A stretch of DNA of 64,000 nt from Pseudonocardia phyllosphaerae (GCF_046546475.1 NZ_JBKGXS010000004.1:1-64000); one strand, 5' to 3'. Counted from the first letter of the stretch, positions 33,433 through 44,715 are shown. Made by a program: numbers and translations. Notes: generated from the sequence alone by a model not told the origin.

Positions 33433-35010
33433 GTGAGCGGATGGTTCGAGCGCGTCGCACGCCGGTCCCGGCGAGTGGACGGGGGGTTGCGCACGGTCTC
33501 CCGCACCGACGAGGTCATCACCGACTTCATCGCGTCCCGTCCGCCGAGCCGGGTGGACGGCGTGTTGCGCAGGCTGACCGCCACCGCCGACCACGGGCTG
33601 CTGTGGTTCACCATCGCCGCGCTGCTGGCGGGGAAACGGGGCACGACGCGCCAGGCCGCGTTCCGCGGGGTGGTCTCGATCGGGCTGACGAGTTTCACCG
33701 CGAACGCCGTGCTGAAGGAGCTGCTGCCGCGCCGGCGCCCGGCCGCGGCGGAGCTGCCGCCGTACCGGACGATCGCCGACCCGCCGTCCTCGTCGTCGTT
33801 CCCGTCCGGGCACGCGGCCTCGGCGGCGGCGTTCGCGACCGCGGTGATGATGGAGAACCGCCGCGCAGGGTCGGTCGTCGTGCCGCTGGCCGCGGTCGTC
33901 GGCTGGTCGCGGGTGCACGTGGGCGTGCACTGGACCTCCGACGTGCTCGCCGGGGCCGCGCTGGGCACCGCCGTCGCCGAGACGACGCGGCGCTGGTGGC
34001 CGGTCCGCCCCACCGACGAGGCCCGGGCCCGCCCGGTCGACACCGTCCCCACCCTCCCCGACGGGGAGGGCCTGGTGATCGTGTCCAACCCGTACTCCGG
34101 GCCGCCGGACCAGGACGTGTCCGAGGAGGTCGCGCGGTACCTGCCCGCTGCGCACCAGGTCGTCGTCGGGGACGGGACGTCGGTGGAGACCCTGCTGACC
34201 GACGCGATCGACGAGCTCGGCGAGTGGGTGCAGGCCGTCGGGGTCGCCGGCGGGGACGGGACGGTCGCGACCGCCGCCGCCGTCGCCGACGCGCGCGGGC
34301 TGCCGCTGGTCGTCGTGCCGGGCGGGACGCTGAACCACTTCGCCCGCGACGTCGGCGTCTACGACATCCAGGAGGTCGTCGACGCGACGAAGGCCGGTGA
34401 GGCCGTCGCCGTGGACCTCGCGCTGGTCGAGGCGCACCCCGGACGGCTCGACGACCCGGCCGACCGGTCGGTCACCCGCACCCGGTTCTTCATCAACACC
34501 GCCTCGATCGGCTCCTACCCGGAGCTGGTGCGGCTGCGCGAGCAGTGGCAGCCGCGCTACGGCAAGTGGCCCGCGTTCGCCGCCGCTCTGGTCACCGTGC
34601 TGCAGCGGTCCGAGCGGATCAGCGTGCAGATCGACGGGAAGTGGCGGAAGGTCTGGTTCCTGTTCGTCGGCAACGGGCCCTACTTCCCGCGCGGCGCCGT
34701 CCCCGCGTGGCGGCCCACGCTGGACTCCGGCCTGCTCGACGTCCGCTACCTGCGCGCGGACATCGCGTTCTCCCGGCTGCGGGCGGTCGTCGCGCTGATC
34801 CTCGGCGCGCTCGGGCACAGCCGCGTCTACCACCAGCGCGAGGTGGAGCAGCTCGACGTCGAGCTGCTGGAGCCGAGCATGCTCGCCACCGACGGCGAGG
34901 TCGTCGAGGAGGCCGGGCGCTACACCTTCCGGGTGGCACGGCGGCCGATCCCGGTCTACCGCCGCGACGAGTCCCGCTGGACCGGCCGCGTCCGGCCGTT
35001 CCTCGGATGA
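33433..35010 (+). CDS. fused PAP2-type phosphatase and diacylglycerol kinase-family protein
   Basis: A 525-residue two-domain protein. The N-terminal part has the three PAP2 motifs: KELLPRRRP (95-103), PSGH (124-127) and SRVHVGVHWTSD (159-170), in a membrane-associated region. The C-terminal part is a DAGK/sphingosine-kinase-type catalytic domain with SNPYSGP, GGDGT (273-277) and VPGGTLNHFARD (295-306). It could interconvert a lipid phosphate and its alcohol; both activities are predicted from intact motifs. This fusion occurs in other actinobacteria. The GTG start overlaps no other gene, and its stop overlaps the amidohydrolase ATG by 4 bases. Confidence 0.9.
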   Translation: MSGWFERVARRSRRVDGGLRTVSRTDEVITDFIASRPPSRVDGVLRRLTATADHGLLWFTIAALLAGKRGTTRQAAFRGVVSIGLTSFTANAVLKELLPRRRPAAAELPPYRTIADPPSSSSFPSGHAASAAAFATAVMMENRRAGSVVVPLAAVVGWSRVHVGVHWTSDVLAGAALGTAVAETTRRWWPVRPTDEARARPVDTVPTLPDGEGLVIVSNPYSGPPDQDVSEEVARYLPAAHQVVVGDGTSVETLLTDAIDELGEWVQAVGVAGGDGTVATAAAVADARGLPLVVVPGGTLNHFARDVGVYDIQEVVDATKAGEAVAVDLALVEAHPGRLDDPADRSVTRTRFFINTASIGSYPELVRLREQWQPRYGKWPAFAAALVTVLQRSERISVQIDGKWRKVWFLFVGNGPYFPRGAVPAWRPTLDSGLLDVRYLRADIAFSRLRAVVALILGALGHSRVYHQREVEQLDVELLEPSMLATDGEVVEEAGRYTFRVARRPIPVYRRDESRWTGRVRPFLG

Positions 35011-36533
35011 GCCCCGCCGACCTCCGGGCCGGCCCGGTGCTGCTGCGCGACGTCCGCCCGCTGCTGCCCGGCCACTCCGCGCTCGGCGGCCCTGTCGACG
35101 TCCTGCTCGACGACGGCCGGATCGCCGCCGTCGGCCCCGCACTGCCCGCGGGCGGCGCCGAGGTCGTCGACGCCGGCGGCCGCGCGCTGCTGCCCGGGCT
35201 GTGGGACCACCACGTCCACATGGAGCAGTGGTCGCTGGCCCGCCGCCGCCTCGACGTGTCCGGTGCCCGCTCGGCCCGTGAGGCCGCCGCGCTGGTCGCA
35301 GCACGGGTCGCCACCGCCCCGCCGGAGCCCGGCGAGGTGCTGGTCGGGTTCGGGTTCCGTGACGCGTTGTGGCCGGACGAGGCGCACCGCGACCTGCTCG
35401 ACCCGGTCACCGGTGACGTCCCGGTCGTGCTCGTGTCCGGGGACCTGCACCAGGGTTGGCTGAACGGCGCCGCCTGTTCCCGCTTCGGCCACCGCGGCCA
35501 CCCGACCGGCCGGATCCGCGAGTCGGAGTTCTTCGCCGTCACCGTCGCGCTGCAGGACGTCCCGGCCACGACGCTGGACGGGTTCGTCGCCGATGCCGTC
35601 GCCGCCGCGTCGGCCCGCGGCGTGGTCGGGATCGTCGACTTCGAGGCGTCCTGGTCGCTGCCGCACTGGCGGCGCCGGATCGACGCGGGCACCACCGGCC
35701 TGCGCGTCGAGGCCTCGGTGTGGCCGGACCGGCTCGACGACCACGTCGCGACCGGGCTGGGCACCGGCGACGAGGTCCCGGGTACCGGCGGGCTGCTCAC
35801 CGCCGGCCCGCTGAAGGTCATCACCGACGGGTCGCTGAACACCCGCACCGCCTACTGCTACGACCCCTACCCGGCCCCGCCCGGCGCGGTGCTCGACCAC
35901 CCGTGCGGGCTGCTGCTCGTCCCGCCGGAGGACCTGGTCCCGTTGCTGCACAAGGCGCACGGCGCCGGGCTGCAGGCGGCGTTGCACGCCATCGGCGACC
36001 ACGCGAACACCCTGGTCCTCGACGCGTTCGCCGCGACCGGGGCGCGCGGGCGGATCGAGCACGCCCAGCTGCTGACCGACGACGACGTCCCCCGCTTCGC
36101 CGATCTCGGTCTCGTCGCGTCGGTGCAGCCCGAGCACGCCCTCGACGACCGCGACGTCGCCGACCGGCTGTGGGCCGGGCGCACGCAGCGCTCGTTCGCC
36201 TACCGCTCGCTGCACGACGCCGGGGCCCGGCTCGCGCTCGGCTCCGACGCCCCGGTCGCGCCGCTGGACCCGTGGGTGGCGCTCGCGGCCGCGGTGCACC
36301 GCACCGCCGACGACCGGGACCGCTGGCATCCCGAGCAGGAGCTGGGCCGGGCCGTCGCGCTCGGCGCCTCCTACGGTGTCGTCCCCGGATCCGCGGCGAT
36401 CGCCCCCGGCGCCCGCGCCGACCTGGTGCTCACCGACGCCGACCCCACCGGCTGCGATCCGGTCACGCTGCGGACCATGCCGGTCGCGGCCACGCTCGTG
36501 GGTGGCCGGTTCACCCACCGTGCGGGAGTCTGA
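35007..36533 (+). CDS. amidohydrolase, YtcJ-like
   Basis: The 508-residue protein belongs to the amidohydrolase superfamily, YtcJ-like branch. Metal ligands are seen in LLPGLWDHHVHMEQW, the lysine-containing LKVITDGSLNTRTAYCYDP, the HAIGDHANTLVLDAF histidine pair, GRIEHAQLL, and the late Asp in ALGSDAPVAPLDPW. The enzymes hydrolyse amide or formamide bonds; the substrate is unknown. Its ATGA start overlaps the lipid kinase stop, and the methyltransferase follows 5 bases after its own stop, so the three genes form one operon. Confidence 0.9.
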   Translation: MSPADLRAGPVLLRDVRPLLPGHSALGGPVDVLLDDGRIAAVGPALPAGGAEVVDAGGRALLPGLWDHHVHMEQWSLARRRLDVSGARSAREAAALVAARVATAPPEPGEVLVGFGFRDALWPDEAHRDLLDPVTGDVPVVLVSGDLHQGWLNGAACSRFGHRGHPTGRIRESEFFAVTVALQDVPATTLDGFVADAVAAASARGVVGIVDFEASWSLPHWRRRIDAGTTGLRVEASVWPDRLDDHVATGLGTGDEVPGTGGLLTAGPLKVITDGSLNTRTAYCYDPYPAPPGAVLDHPCGLLLVPPEDLVPLLHKAHGAGLQAALHAIGDHANTLVLDAFAATGARGRIEHAQLLTDDDVPRFADLGLVASVQPEHALDDRDVADRLWAGRTQRSFAYRSLHDAGARLALGSDAPVAPLDPWVALAAAVHRTADDRDRWHPEQELGRAVALGASYGVVPGSAAIAPGARADLVLTDADPTGCDPVTLRTMPVAATLVGGRFTHRAGV

Positions 36534-36538
36534 CCGGC

Positions 36539-37192
36539 GTGCGCACCGTCGACGGGCCCACCGGGCCGGGGGTGCTCGAGGACGTGCCGCTGCCGTCCGG
36601 GCCGCTGACCGTGCTGCGCCCCGCCGACCCGGACGCGATGGCGCCCGAGCCGGTGGCCGGTTCCGGGCACGAGGAGATGCACCCGCCGCACTGGGCGCAC
36701 CTGTGGCCGTCCGGGCGGGCGCTGGCCACCGCGGTCGACCACGCAGGCCCGGCCCGGCTCGGCGGGCGCCGGGTACTGGAGCTGGGCTGCGGGCTCGGGC
36801 TGCCGTCGCTGGTCGCGGCCCGGCACGGGGCCGTACCGGTGCTGGCCACCGATCGCTCCCCCGCGGCCGTCGCCTGGGTGGCGGCCAACGCCCGCCGCAA
36901 CGCGTTGAAGGTCGACACCGCCGTCGCACCGTTCGACACCGCGGACCCGATCGGCGACGACCGTCGCTGGGACCTCGTCCTGGCCGCCGACGTGCTCTAC
37001 GGCGCCGCCGCGGCCGACGCGCTCACCGCGCTGCTCCCCCGGCTGACCAGCCGTCGCGCCGCGGTGTGGCTGGCCGACCCGGGGCGGCCGGAGACCCCGC
37101 GCTGGCTCGACGACGCCCGTGAACGCTGGACGGTCCGGACCCGCCCACTGCCGCACGGCGTCGACCTGCACGTACTGCGCCGCCGTCCCTGA
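36539..37192 (+). CDS. class I SAM-dependent methyltransferase (METTL/ETFB-KMT-like)
   Basis: The 217-residue protein has the SAM-binding motif I VLELGCGLGLPSLVAARHGA, motif II LATDRSPAAVAWVAANARRN and WDLVLAADVLYGAAAADALT, which are typical of the methyltransferase-16 (protein-lysine methyltransferase-like) group. The N-terminal HPPHWAHLWPSGRALA also fits. Target unknown. GTG 36539 directly follows the amidohydrolase stop, so it belongs to the same transcript. Confidence 0.87.
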   Translation: MRTVDGPTGPGVLEDVPLPSGPLTVLRPADPDAMAPEPVAGSGHEEMHPPHWAHLWPSGRALATAVDHAGPARLGGRRVLELGCGLGLPSLVAARHGAVPVLATDRSPAAVAWVAANARRNALKVDTAVAPFDTADPIGDDRRWDLVLAADVLYGAAAADALTALLPRLTSRRAAVWLADPGRPETPRWLDDARERWTVRTRPLPHGVDLHVLRRRP

Positions 37193-37201
37193 CCGGGCAG
37201 C

Positions 37202-38431
37202 ATGATCGTTGCATCCTGCACCGGAGGAGGAGTCATCGCTCGCCTGTCACCGGCCGTGGCCGCCTCCGGGCTGGCCGCGACGTTCGCCGTCGTCATGCTC
37301 GGGGCCACGCTGCCCACCCCGATGTACGTGCTCTACCAGCAGGAGCTGCAGTTCTCCCCGGTCACCCAGACCGTGATCTTCGCCGTCTACGCGGTCGGCG
37401 TGCTGGGCGCGCTGCTGCTCGCCGGTCGCTGGTCCGACCAGCTCGGCCGGCGCCCGCTGCTGCTCGCCGGCATCGTGTTCTCGCTGGTCAGCAGCCTGGT
37501 GTTCCTGCCGGCCGGGCCCGTGTGGGTGCTGCTGGTCGGCCGGTTGCTGTCCGGGGTCTCGGCAGGGATCTTCGCCGGCGCGGCGACGGCGGCGATCATC
37601 GAGGCCGCCCCGGAGTCCTGGCACGGGCGCGGCCCGGCGGTCGCCACCGCGGCCAACATGGGCGGGCTGGGCCTCGGACCGGTGCTGGCCGGGCTGGCGG
37701 TGGAGTACCTGCCGGCGCCGCTGCAGCTGTCCTACGCGGTGCACGCGGTGCTGGTCGGGCTGTGCGCGCTGCTGGTGTACCTGGCCCCGGAGACGGTGAC
37801 GCCGGTCGAGCGCCCGTCGCTGCGCCCGCAGGCCGTCGAGGTCCCCGCCGACGTGCGCACCGTGTTCGCGCTCGCCGCCACCGCGGGGTTCGCCGGGTTC
37901 GCCGTGCTGGGGCTGTTCACCGCGGTGTCGCCGCGGATCGTGTCCGAGCTGGTCGGGAGCCCGAGCCACGTGCTGGCCGGGGTGCCCTCGCTGCTGCTGC
38001 TCGGCGCGTCGGTGGTCACCCAGATCGCGGTGCGCCGGTTCGGCACCGACCGCACCCTCGACGTCGGCTGTGTGCTGCTCGTCGCCGGGGTGCTGCTGAT
38101 CGCGCTGTCGGTGGCGCAGGGGTCGTTGGCCGAGCTGCTGGCCGGTGCGGTGGTCGCCGGGGCCGGGCAGGGCATGGCGTTCTCGAAGGGGCTGGCCGCG
38201 GTGAACGCGCGGGTCGAGGCGCACCGGAGGGCCGGGACGACGTCGTCGTACTTCGTGGTCTGCTACGTCGCGATCTCGCTGCCGGTCGTCGGCGTCGGGG
38301 CGGCGAGCCAGGCCTGGGGGCTGCGGACGGCCGGGGTGGTGTTCTGCCTGCTGGTGGCGGTCCTGGCGGCCGTGGCGCTCGCGGCGCTGCTGGTGCTGCA
38401 GCGCCGGGAACACCGCGCCCCCGCGCGCTGA
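37202..38431 (+). CDS. MFS transporter (drug/metabolite exporter type)
   Basis: A 409-residue protein with twelve predicted membrane helices. The loop GRWSDQLGRRPLLLAG between helices 2 and 3 is the major facilitator signature, and GRLLSGVSAGIFAGAATAAI follows it. Substrate unknown. ATG 37202 is the first start, 10 bases after the methyltransferase stop. However, the strong GGAGGAGGA (37223-37231) lies inside the gene by that reading and is not followed by a standard start, so translation initiation is uncertain. It converges on the formate dehydrogenase operon. Confidence 0.88.
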   Translation: MIVASCTGGGVIARLSPAVAASGLAATFAVVMLGATLPTPMYVLYQQELQFSPVTQTVIFAVYAVGVLGALLLAGRWSDQLGRRPLLLAGIVFSLVSSLVFLPAGPVWVLLVGRLLSGVSAGIFAGAATAAIIEAAPESWHGRGPAVATAANMGGLGLGPVLAGLAVEYLPAPLQLSYAVHAVLVGLCALLVYLAPETVTPVERPSLRPQAVEVPADVRTVFALAATAGFAGFAVLGLFTAVSPRIVSELVGSPSHVLAGVPSLLLLGASVVTQIAVRRFGTDRTLDVGCVLLVAGVLLIALSVAQGSLAELLAGAVVAGAGQGMAFSKGLAAVNARVEAHRRAGTTSSYFVVCYVAISLPVVGVGAASQAWGLRTAGVVFCLLVAVLAAVALAALLVLQRREHRAPAR

Positions 38432-38463
38432 GCAACACCGCGCTGAGCGACGCCGGAACCCCA

Positions 38464-38548
38464 CCACCCGACATGCCCCGAGGGGCACCCTCGCTCCCGC
38501 GGGCGGTGACGAGGGTGCCCCTCGGGGCAGCGGGCCGGTGTCGGGTGG
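38464..38548. terminator. large nested palindrome between convergent MFS and formate dehydrogenase genes
   Basis: tgccccgaggggcaccctcg (38474-38493) pairs perfectly with 38510-38529, a 20-bp stem. Outside it, ccacccgaca (38464-38473) pairs with tgtcgggtgg (38539-38548). It sits in the 140-base convergent gap and should end transcription from both sides. Confidence 0.8.
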
Positions 38549-38571
38549 CCGGGGCGGTGCCCGGTAGCGGG

Positions 38572-39773
38572 TCAGACCTCCGGCAGGTTCTGCACGTGCC
38601 GGAACCCGAATCGGCCCTTGATGCACAGGTGTCCGTGGGTCACCGAGTGGTCCGCCGGGCTGGTGACGTTGACGATCTCGTTGTCCTGCACGTGCAGCTC
38701 CAGGTTGCAGCCGACCCCGCAGAACGAGCAGACCGTCGTCGTGACCGTCTCCTCCTCCGGCTTCCACTCGCCGGCCTCGCGCCGGTCGTACTCGGCGACC
38801 GACTTGAGCGCCCCGGTCGGGCAGACGCCGATGCAGTTGCCGCAGTAGACGCACGCCGAGTCGGGCAGCTCGACGTTGTTCTCGGTGGCGATCCGGGCGT
38901 CGAACCCGCGCCCGGCCGCGGCGATGGCGAACGTGAACTGGGCATCCGAGCCGCAGGCGTGCGTGCACTTGTAGCACATGATGCAGCGCGCGTAGTCCCG
39001 CACGTAGAGGTCGTTGTCGACCTTCACCGGCTGGTCGACGGTGGCCCGGGTGGCACCGTCCGGCGGGTGGTGGTGCCCGGCGTGCAGCCGGTCCCGCTCC
39101 CCCGCCGCGGCGGGCGGCGCCGGTGGCCCGTAGCGCTCCGGGTCGACGCCGTACTCGCTCATCCAGCGCTGTACGTCGGCGCTGGTCTCGCCCATGTCCA
39201 CCGACGACGCGAGCAGCTCCAGCACCATCCTGCGGTTGTGCCGCACCCGCTCGGTGTCGGTCTGCACCTCCATGCCGTCCTCGCACTTGCGGGCGCACGA
39301 CGGCGCCAGCGTCCGGCCACCGACGTCGACGACGCACACCCGGCAGGCGTTGATCGGATCCATGTTCGGCGCCCAGCACAACGTCGGCGTGTCGGCCTGT
39401 TCGGGCGTGCCCTCGCTGTGCAGGGCGTCCAGGACCGTGGAGCCCTCCGGGACGCGGACCTCGGTGCCGTCCAGGGAGACCTTCACGGTGCGCCGGATCT
39501 GCCCGAGCATCACCGGGCCGCCGACCTCCAGGCGTTCGGCCGGGCCGGGCGCGGCGCCCGCCGGGTCCGCGACGGTCACGCCGACGGGGCCCGCCCCGTT
39601 CTCCCGGCGCAGCGTCTCCACACCTTCCCCGGCCCCCGGGCCGGCACCGGGGGTCTCGGCACCTGCGTGCCCGTTGCCCGCGTCGGCCTCCGCGGCGCCG
39701 TCGACGCCGGGTACCGGGGCGCTCGACCCCGCACCGGGCCCGACGGCGGGTCCCTTGCCGCTGCTGGTCGTGG

Positions 39774-39777
<4 letters not shown>
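38572..39777 (-). CDS. formate dehydrogenase iron-sulfur subunit (detached N-terminal half of the alpha subunit)
   Basis: The 401-residue protein has, in order: a low-complexity linker (1-90); a [2Fe-2S] domain with Cys in PTLCWAPNMDPINACRVC and LAPSCARKC; two [4Fe-4S] motifs, CIMCYKCTHAC and CVYCGNCIGVC; and a last [4Fe-4S] motif VCSFCGVGCNLELHVQD ... LCIKGRFGFRHVQN. The last is the domain that in ordinary formate dehydrogenases begins the molybdopterin part. The His-Cys [4Fe-4S] motif expected after the [2Fe-2S] domain is missing. The protein would carry electrons between the molybdenum site and the flavin subunit. It overlaps the upstream NuoE-NuoF gene by 4 bases and ends where the molybdopterin subunit would normally continue. 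Confidence 0.88.
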
Positions 39778-41669
<1,892 letters not shown>

Positions 41670-41672
41670 CCG

Positions 41673-43700
41673 CTACTCCCCCGCCACCGGCAGCCTGCCG
41701 GCAGCTGTGTCGTGTCCGGCCGCCGACACGTGCCCGTTCGCGGAGCCGTGCCCGTTCGCGGAGCCGGCCCGGTCCGGGTCGGTGACCTTCTCGATCCGCA
41801 CGGCCGTGGCCTTGAACTCCGAGGTCCCCGACTTGGGGTCCCAGGCGTCGTTGGTCAGGACGTTGACGTCGACCTCCTCGCTGAAGTGCGGGGTGAACGA
41901 GGCCAGCCCGGGCCGCAGCGACGGGTCGACCCAGATCGGCGCCTGCACCGAGCCGCGGCGGCTGGACACCGTGACCAGGTCGCCGTCGACGATCCCGAGC
42001 CGCTCGGCGTCGGCGCGGTCGATGCGCAGCGACTCGCGGCGGCGCAGCGGCGAGGAGTACCCGCCGGTCTGCACGCCGGAGTTGTAGGCGTCGAGCACCC
42101 GCACCGTGGTGAGCCGGATCGGGAAGTCCTCGTCGAGCGCGTCGATCGGCGGGACGTGGGTGACCGGCGTGAACGGCGCCGGGGTCCCCAGCTTCTCCGG
42201 GTCGGTCTCCCACAGCCGGGCGTGCAGCAGCGGCGTGCCCGGGTGGTCGAGCGTCGGGCACGGCCACTGGATGCCGCCGAGCTCCTCCAGCCGCTCGTAG
42301 GTCATGCCGTGGTGCCAGTTCAGCGACACCGACCGCAGCTCGTCCCACACCTGCTCGGCCGTCGGGGTGCCCCAGTCGTGCCCGAGGCGCCGCGCGACGT
42401 CGCAGATGATGTGGGTGTCCGGGCGGGCCTGGCCCGGCGGGTCGAGCGCCTTGCGGACGCGCTGCACGCGCCGCTCGGAGTTGGTGACGGTGCCCTCGTA
42501 CTCGCACCAATCCGACGACGCCGGCAGCACGACGTCGGCCAGCTCCGCGGTCGCGGTCAGGAACACGTCCTGCACGACGAGGTGGTCGAGCGACTCCAGC
42601 ATGTGCCGGGCGTGGGTGGCGTTGGCCTCGGACTCCGCCGGGTTCTCCCCGATGCAGTACAGCGCGCTCAGCTCGCCGCGCTCCATCGCCTCGAACATCT
42701 CCGACAGGTGCATCCCCTTGGTCGAGGGGATCGGTTCGCCCTGGTAGACGGCCTCGAACCGGGCTCGGGCCTCGTCGTCGGACACGTCGTAGCCGCCCGG
42801 CAGCTTCGCCGGGATCGAGCCCATGTCGCCGCCGCCCTGCACGTTGTTCTGCCCGCGCAGCGGGACCAGCCCGGAGCCGTAGCGGCCCACGTGCCCGGTC
42901 AGCAGCGACAGGTTGATCAGCGCGAAGACGTAGTCGGCGGCGTTGTGGTGCTCGGTGATGCCCAGCGTCCAGCAGATCTGGGCGCGGTCGGCGCGGGCGT
43001 AGGCGTGCGCCAGCTCGCGGATCGAGGCCGCCGGGACGCCGGTGACCTCCTCGCCGCGCTCGAGCGTCCACTCCTCCACCGACGCCTTGTAGTCCTCGAA
43101 GCCGCTGGTGGCGCGGTCGACGAAGGCGTGGTTCACCAGCCCGGCATGGATGATCTCGCGGCCGATCGTGTTGGCCAGCGCGATGTCGGTGCCGACGTCG
43201 AGACCGAGCCAGGAGTCGGCCCACTGCGCGGTCGAGGTGTGCCGCGGGTCCACCGAGTACATGCGGGCGCCGTTGCGGATGCCCTGCAGCACGTGGTGGA
43301 AGAAGATCGGGTGCGTTTCACGGGCGTTGCTGCCCCAGAGCACGAGCAGATCCGCGTGCTCGGCCTCCACATAGGAGGAGGTGCCGCCACCGGCACCGAA
43401 CACTGCCGTCAGACCGACGACCGAGGGGGCGTGTCAAGTGCGGTTGCAGCTGTCGACGTTGTTGCTGCCCATCACCGCCCGCGCGAACTTCTGCGCGGTG
43501 TAGTTCATCTCGTTGGTCGCCTTCGAGCAGCTGAACATGCCGAAGCGATCCGGGGTGACGCCGCGGAACCCGCCGGCGGCGCGGTCGAGGGCCTCCTCCC
43601 ACGTGGCGGGGCGCAGGCGCCCGTTCTCGCGGACCAGCGGCTCGGTGATGCGGGGGTGGCGGGGACGGAACTTGCGGCGGTTCGGGACGGTGCTCGTCAT
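41673..43700 (-). CDS. fdhA: formate dehydrogenase catalytic subunit, selenocysteine-containing (in-frame TGA at residue 89)
   Basis: Read through TGA 43436-43434, this is one 675-residue molybdopterin bis(guanine dinucleotide) oxidoreductase. The sequence around the codon is NNVDSCNRT-U-HAPSVVGL, equal to the active site of E. coli FdhF (U followed by HGPSVAGL). Later motifs include LVLWGSNARETHPIFFHH, GLVPLRGQNNVQGGGDMGS, YCIGENPAESE and the C-terminal MopB domain (GDLVTVSSRRGSVQAPIWV). The first residues correspond to the point just after the [4Fe-4S] domain of normal alpha subunits; that domain is on a separate gene. ATG 43700 is preceded by GGGAGG. Low-complexity GSANGH repeats end the protein. 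No sel genes lie in the window. Confidence 0.9.
41731..41766. repeat. 18-bp tandem repeat encoding the fdhA C-terminal tail
   Basis: tgcccgttcgcggagccg is repeated perfectly at 41731-41748 and 41749-41766. On the minus strand it encodes two GSANGH units in the C-terminal linker of the catalytic subunit. Confidence 0.8.
43405..43421 (-). promoter_or_regulatory. bacterial SECIS-like hairpin in fdhA
   Basis: On the minus strand GTCGTC (43421-43416) pairs with GACGGC (43410-43405, one G-U pair), closing the loop GGTCT. The loop begins exactly 18 bases after the TGA codon, the same distance and nearly the same loop as in the E. coli fdhF SECIS element. This supports SelB-dependent readthrough. 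Confidence 0.75.
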
Positions 43701-43822
43701 CGTCGGCCTCCCGGCGTGGACGTGCCCCGGACGGGACTGGGATGTGTCCGGGACCACACGACGATACGACCCCGATGAGTCCCGCGTCACACACCCGCGG
43801 GGGAGGTCGAGGGGGAGAGCGA

Positions 43823-44632
43823 TCAGGCCGGGACGAGCACGTCCCCGGTGACCAGCGGGAACTCCGGCGGCAGCGGATCCTGCGGCCCCACGGAAGGATC
43901 GGCGAGCCGCACCGGGCCCAGCGCGCCCGCGGTGGCGGCGCGGGCCGCGCGGGCGGCCCCGTGCTCCTCGACCGTGACCTCCGGCGGGGGCAGCGCGAGC
44001 GCGGCCGCGAACTCCTCCGGGGTGTTGACGTTGGTCAGCGACGCCAGCTGTGGGTCGAGCCGGGAGAGCACCGGGTCGGCGAACAGCTCGTCCTCGGTCA
44101 GGTGCCGCACGTCGCAGCGGGCGAACAGCGACGGCGGCCGCCCCTCCCCGGCCGCGGTCAGGTCGGCGATCACCGGGGCGAGCGTGGTCCGGTATGCCGC
44201 GGCGAGCGGCTGGCGGTGGCCGAGGGCCTTCGGCAGGACGACGTCGTGCTGCTCGATCCGGTCCAGGACCCGGGCGGCGTAGGCCGGATGCAGCAGCGGC
44301 AGGTCGACCGAGGCGACGAACGCGGCCTCGGCCCGGTCGCCGACGGCGCGCAGCCCCACCCCGATCGCCGGGAGCGGGCCCAGGTCGGGGACGGGGTCGT
44401 CGCACACCTCGACGCGGCCGGCGAGCCACGCCGGGCACGGCGGCAGCTGCTGCCCGGCCGCCCGGACGACGACCAGCGGGCCGTCCACCGCCCGCCCCAG
44501 CACCGCGACCGTGCGGGTCAGCAGCGGGACACCGTGCCAGTCCAGATCCGCCTTGGGCCGTCCCATCCGCGACGACCGGCCACCGGCCAGCACGATCGCG
44601 GCGCCGGGGCGGCGTTCGCCGTGAGCACCCAC
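43823..44632 (-). CDS. mobA: molybdenum cofactor guanylyltransferase MobA, with C-terminal extension
   Basis: The first 200 of 269 residues are MobA: nucleotide-binding LAGGRSSRMGRPKADL (about 15-30), DLPLLHP and GHRQPLAAAYR, ending TNVNTPEEF. It adds GMP to molybdopterin, making the guanine dinucleotide cofactor that formate dehydrogenases need. The last 65 residues (starting PPPEVTVEEHGAARAARAAT and ending EFPLVTGDVLVPA) look like a shortened MoaD/ThiS-type tail without the terminal Gly-Gly; this is tentative. It lies 122 bases upstream of fdhA on the same strand and is divergent from fdhD. GTG start at 44632. Confidence 0.9.
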   Translation of the reverse strand: MGAHGERRPGAAIVLAGGRSSRMGRPKADLDWHGVPLLTRTVAVLGRAVDGPLVVVRAAGQQLPPCPAWLAGRVEVCDDPVPDLGPLPAIGVGLRAVGDRAEAAFVASVDLPLLHPAYAARVLDRIEQHDVVLPKALGHRQPLAAAYRTTLAPVIADLTAAGEGRPPSLFARCDVRHLTEDELFADPVLSRLDPQLASLTNVNTPEEFAAALALPPPEVTVEEHGAARAARAATAGALGPVRLADPSVGPQDPLPPEFPLVTGDVLVPA

Positions 44633-44687
44633 ACGATGATCGTAGGCGTACCCTGGAGGACGTCCGCCCTGGTGGCGGGCACTCGCG

Positions 44688-44715
44688 GGATCCGGGCTCG
44701 ATCCGAGCCGGATCC
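44688..44715. promoter_or_regulatory. palindromic element in the mobA-fdhD divergent gap
   Basis: ggatccgggctcg (44688-44700) and cgagccggatcc (44704-44715) form an almost perfect inverted repeat around atc, with one extra G in the left arm. It lies in the 135-base gap between divergent mobA and fdhD, where an operator for the formate dehydrogenase regulon is plausible. Confidence 0.4.

Noticed and set aside
43401..43436. fdhA as a pseudogene with a premature stop
   Set aside because: The stop is at the exact selenocysteine position with a SECIS-like hairpin, and mobA, fdhD and partner subunits are all intact.
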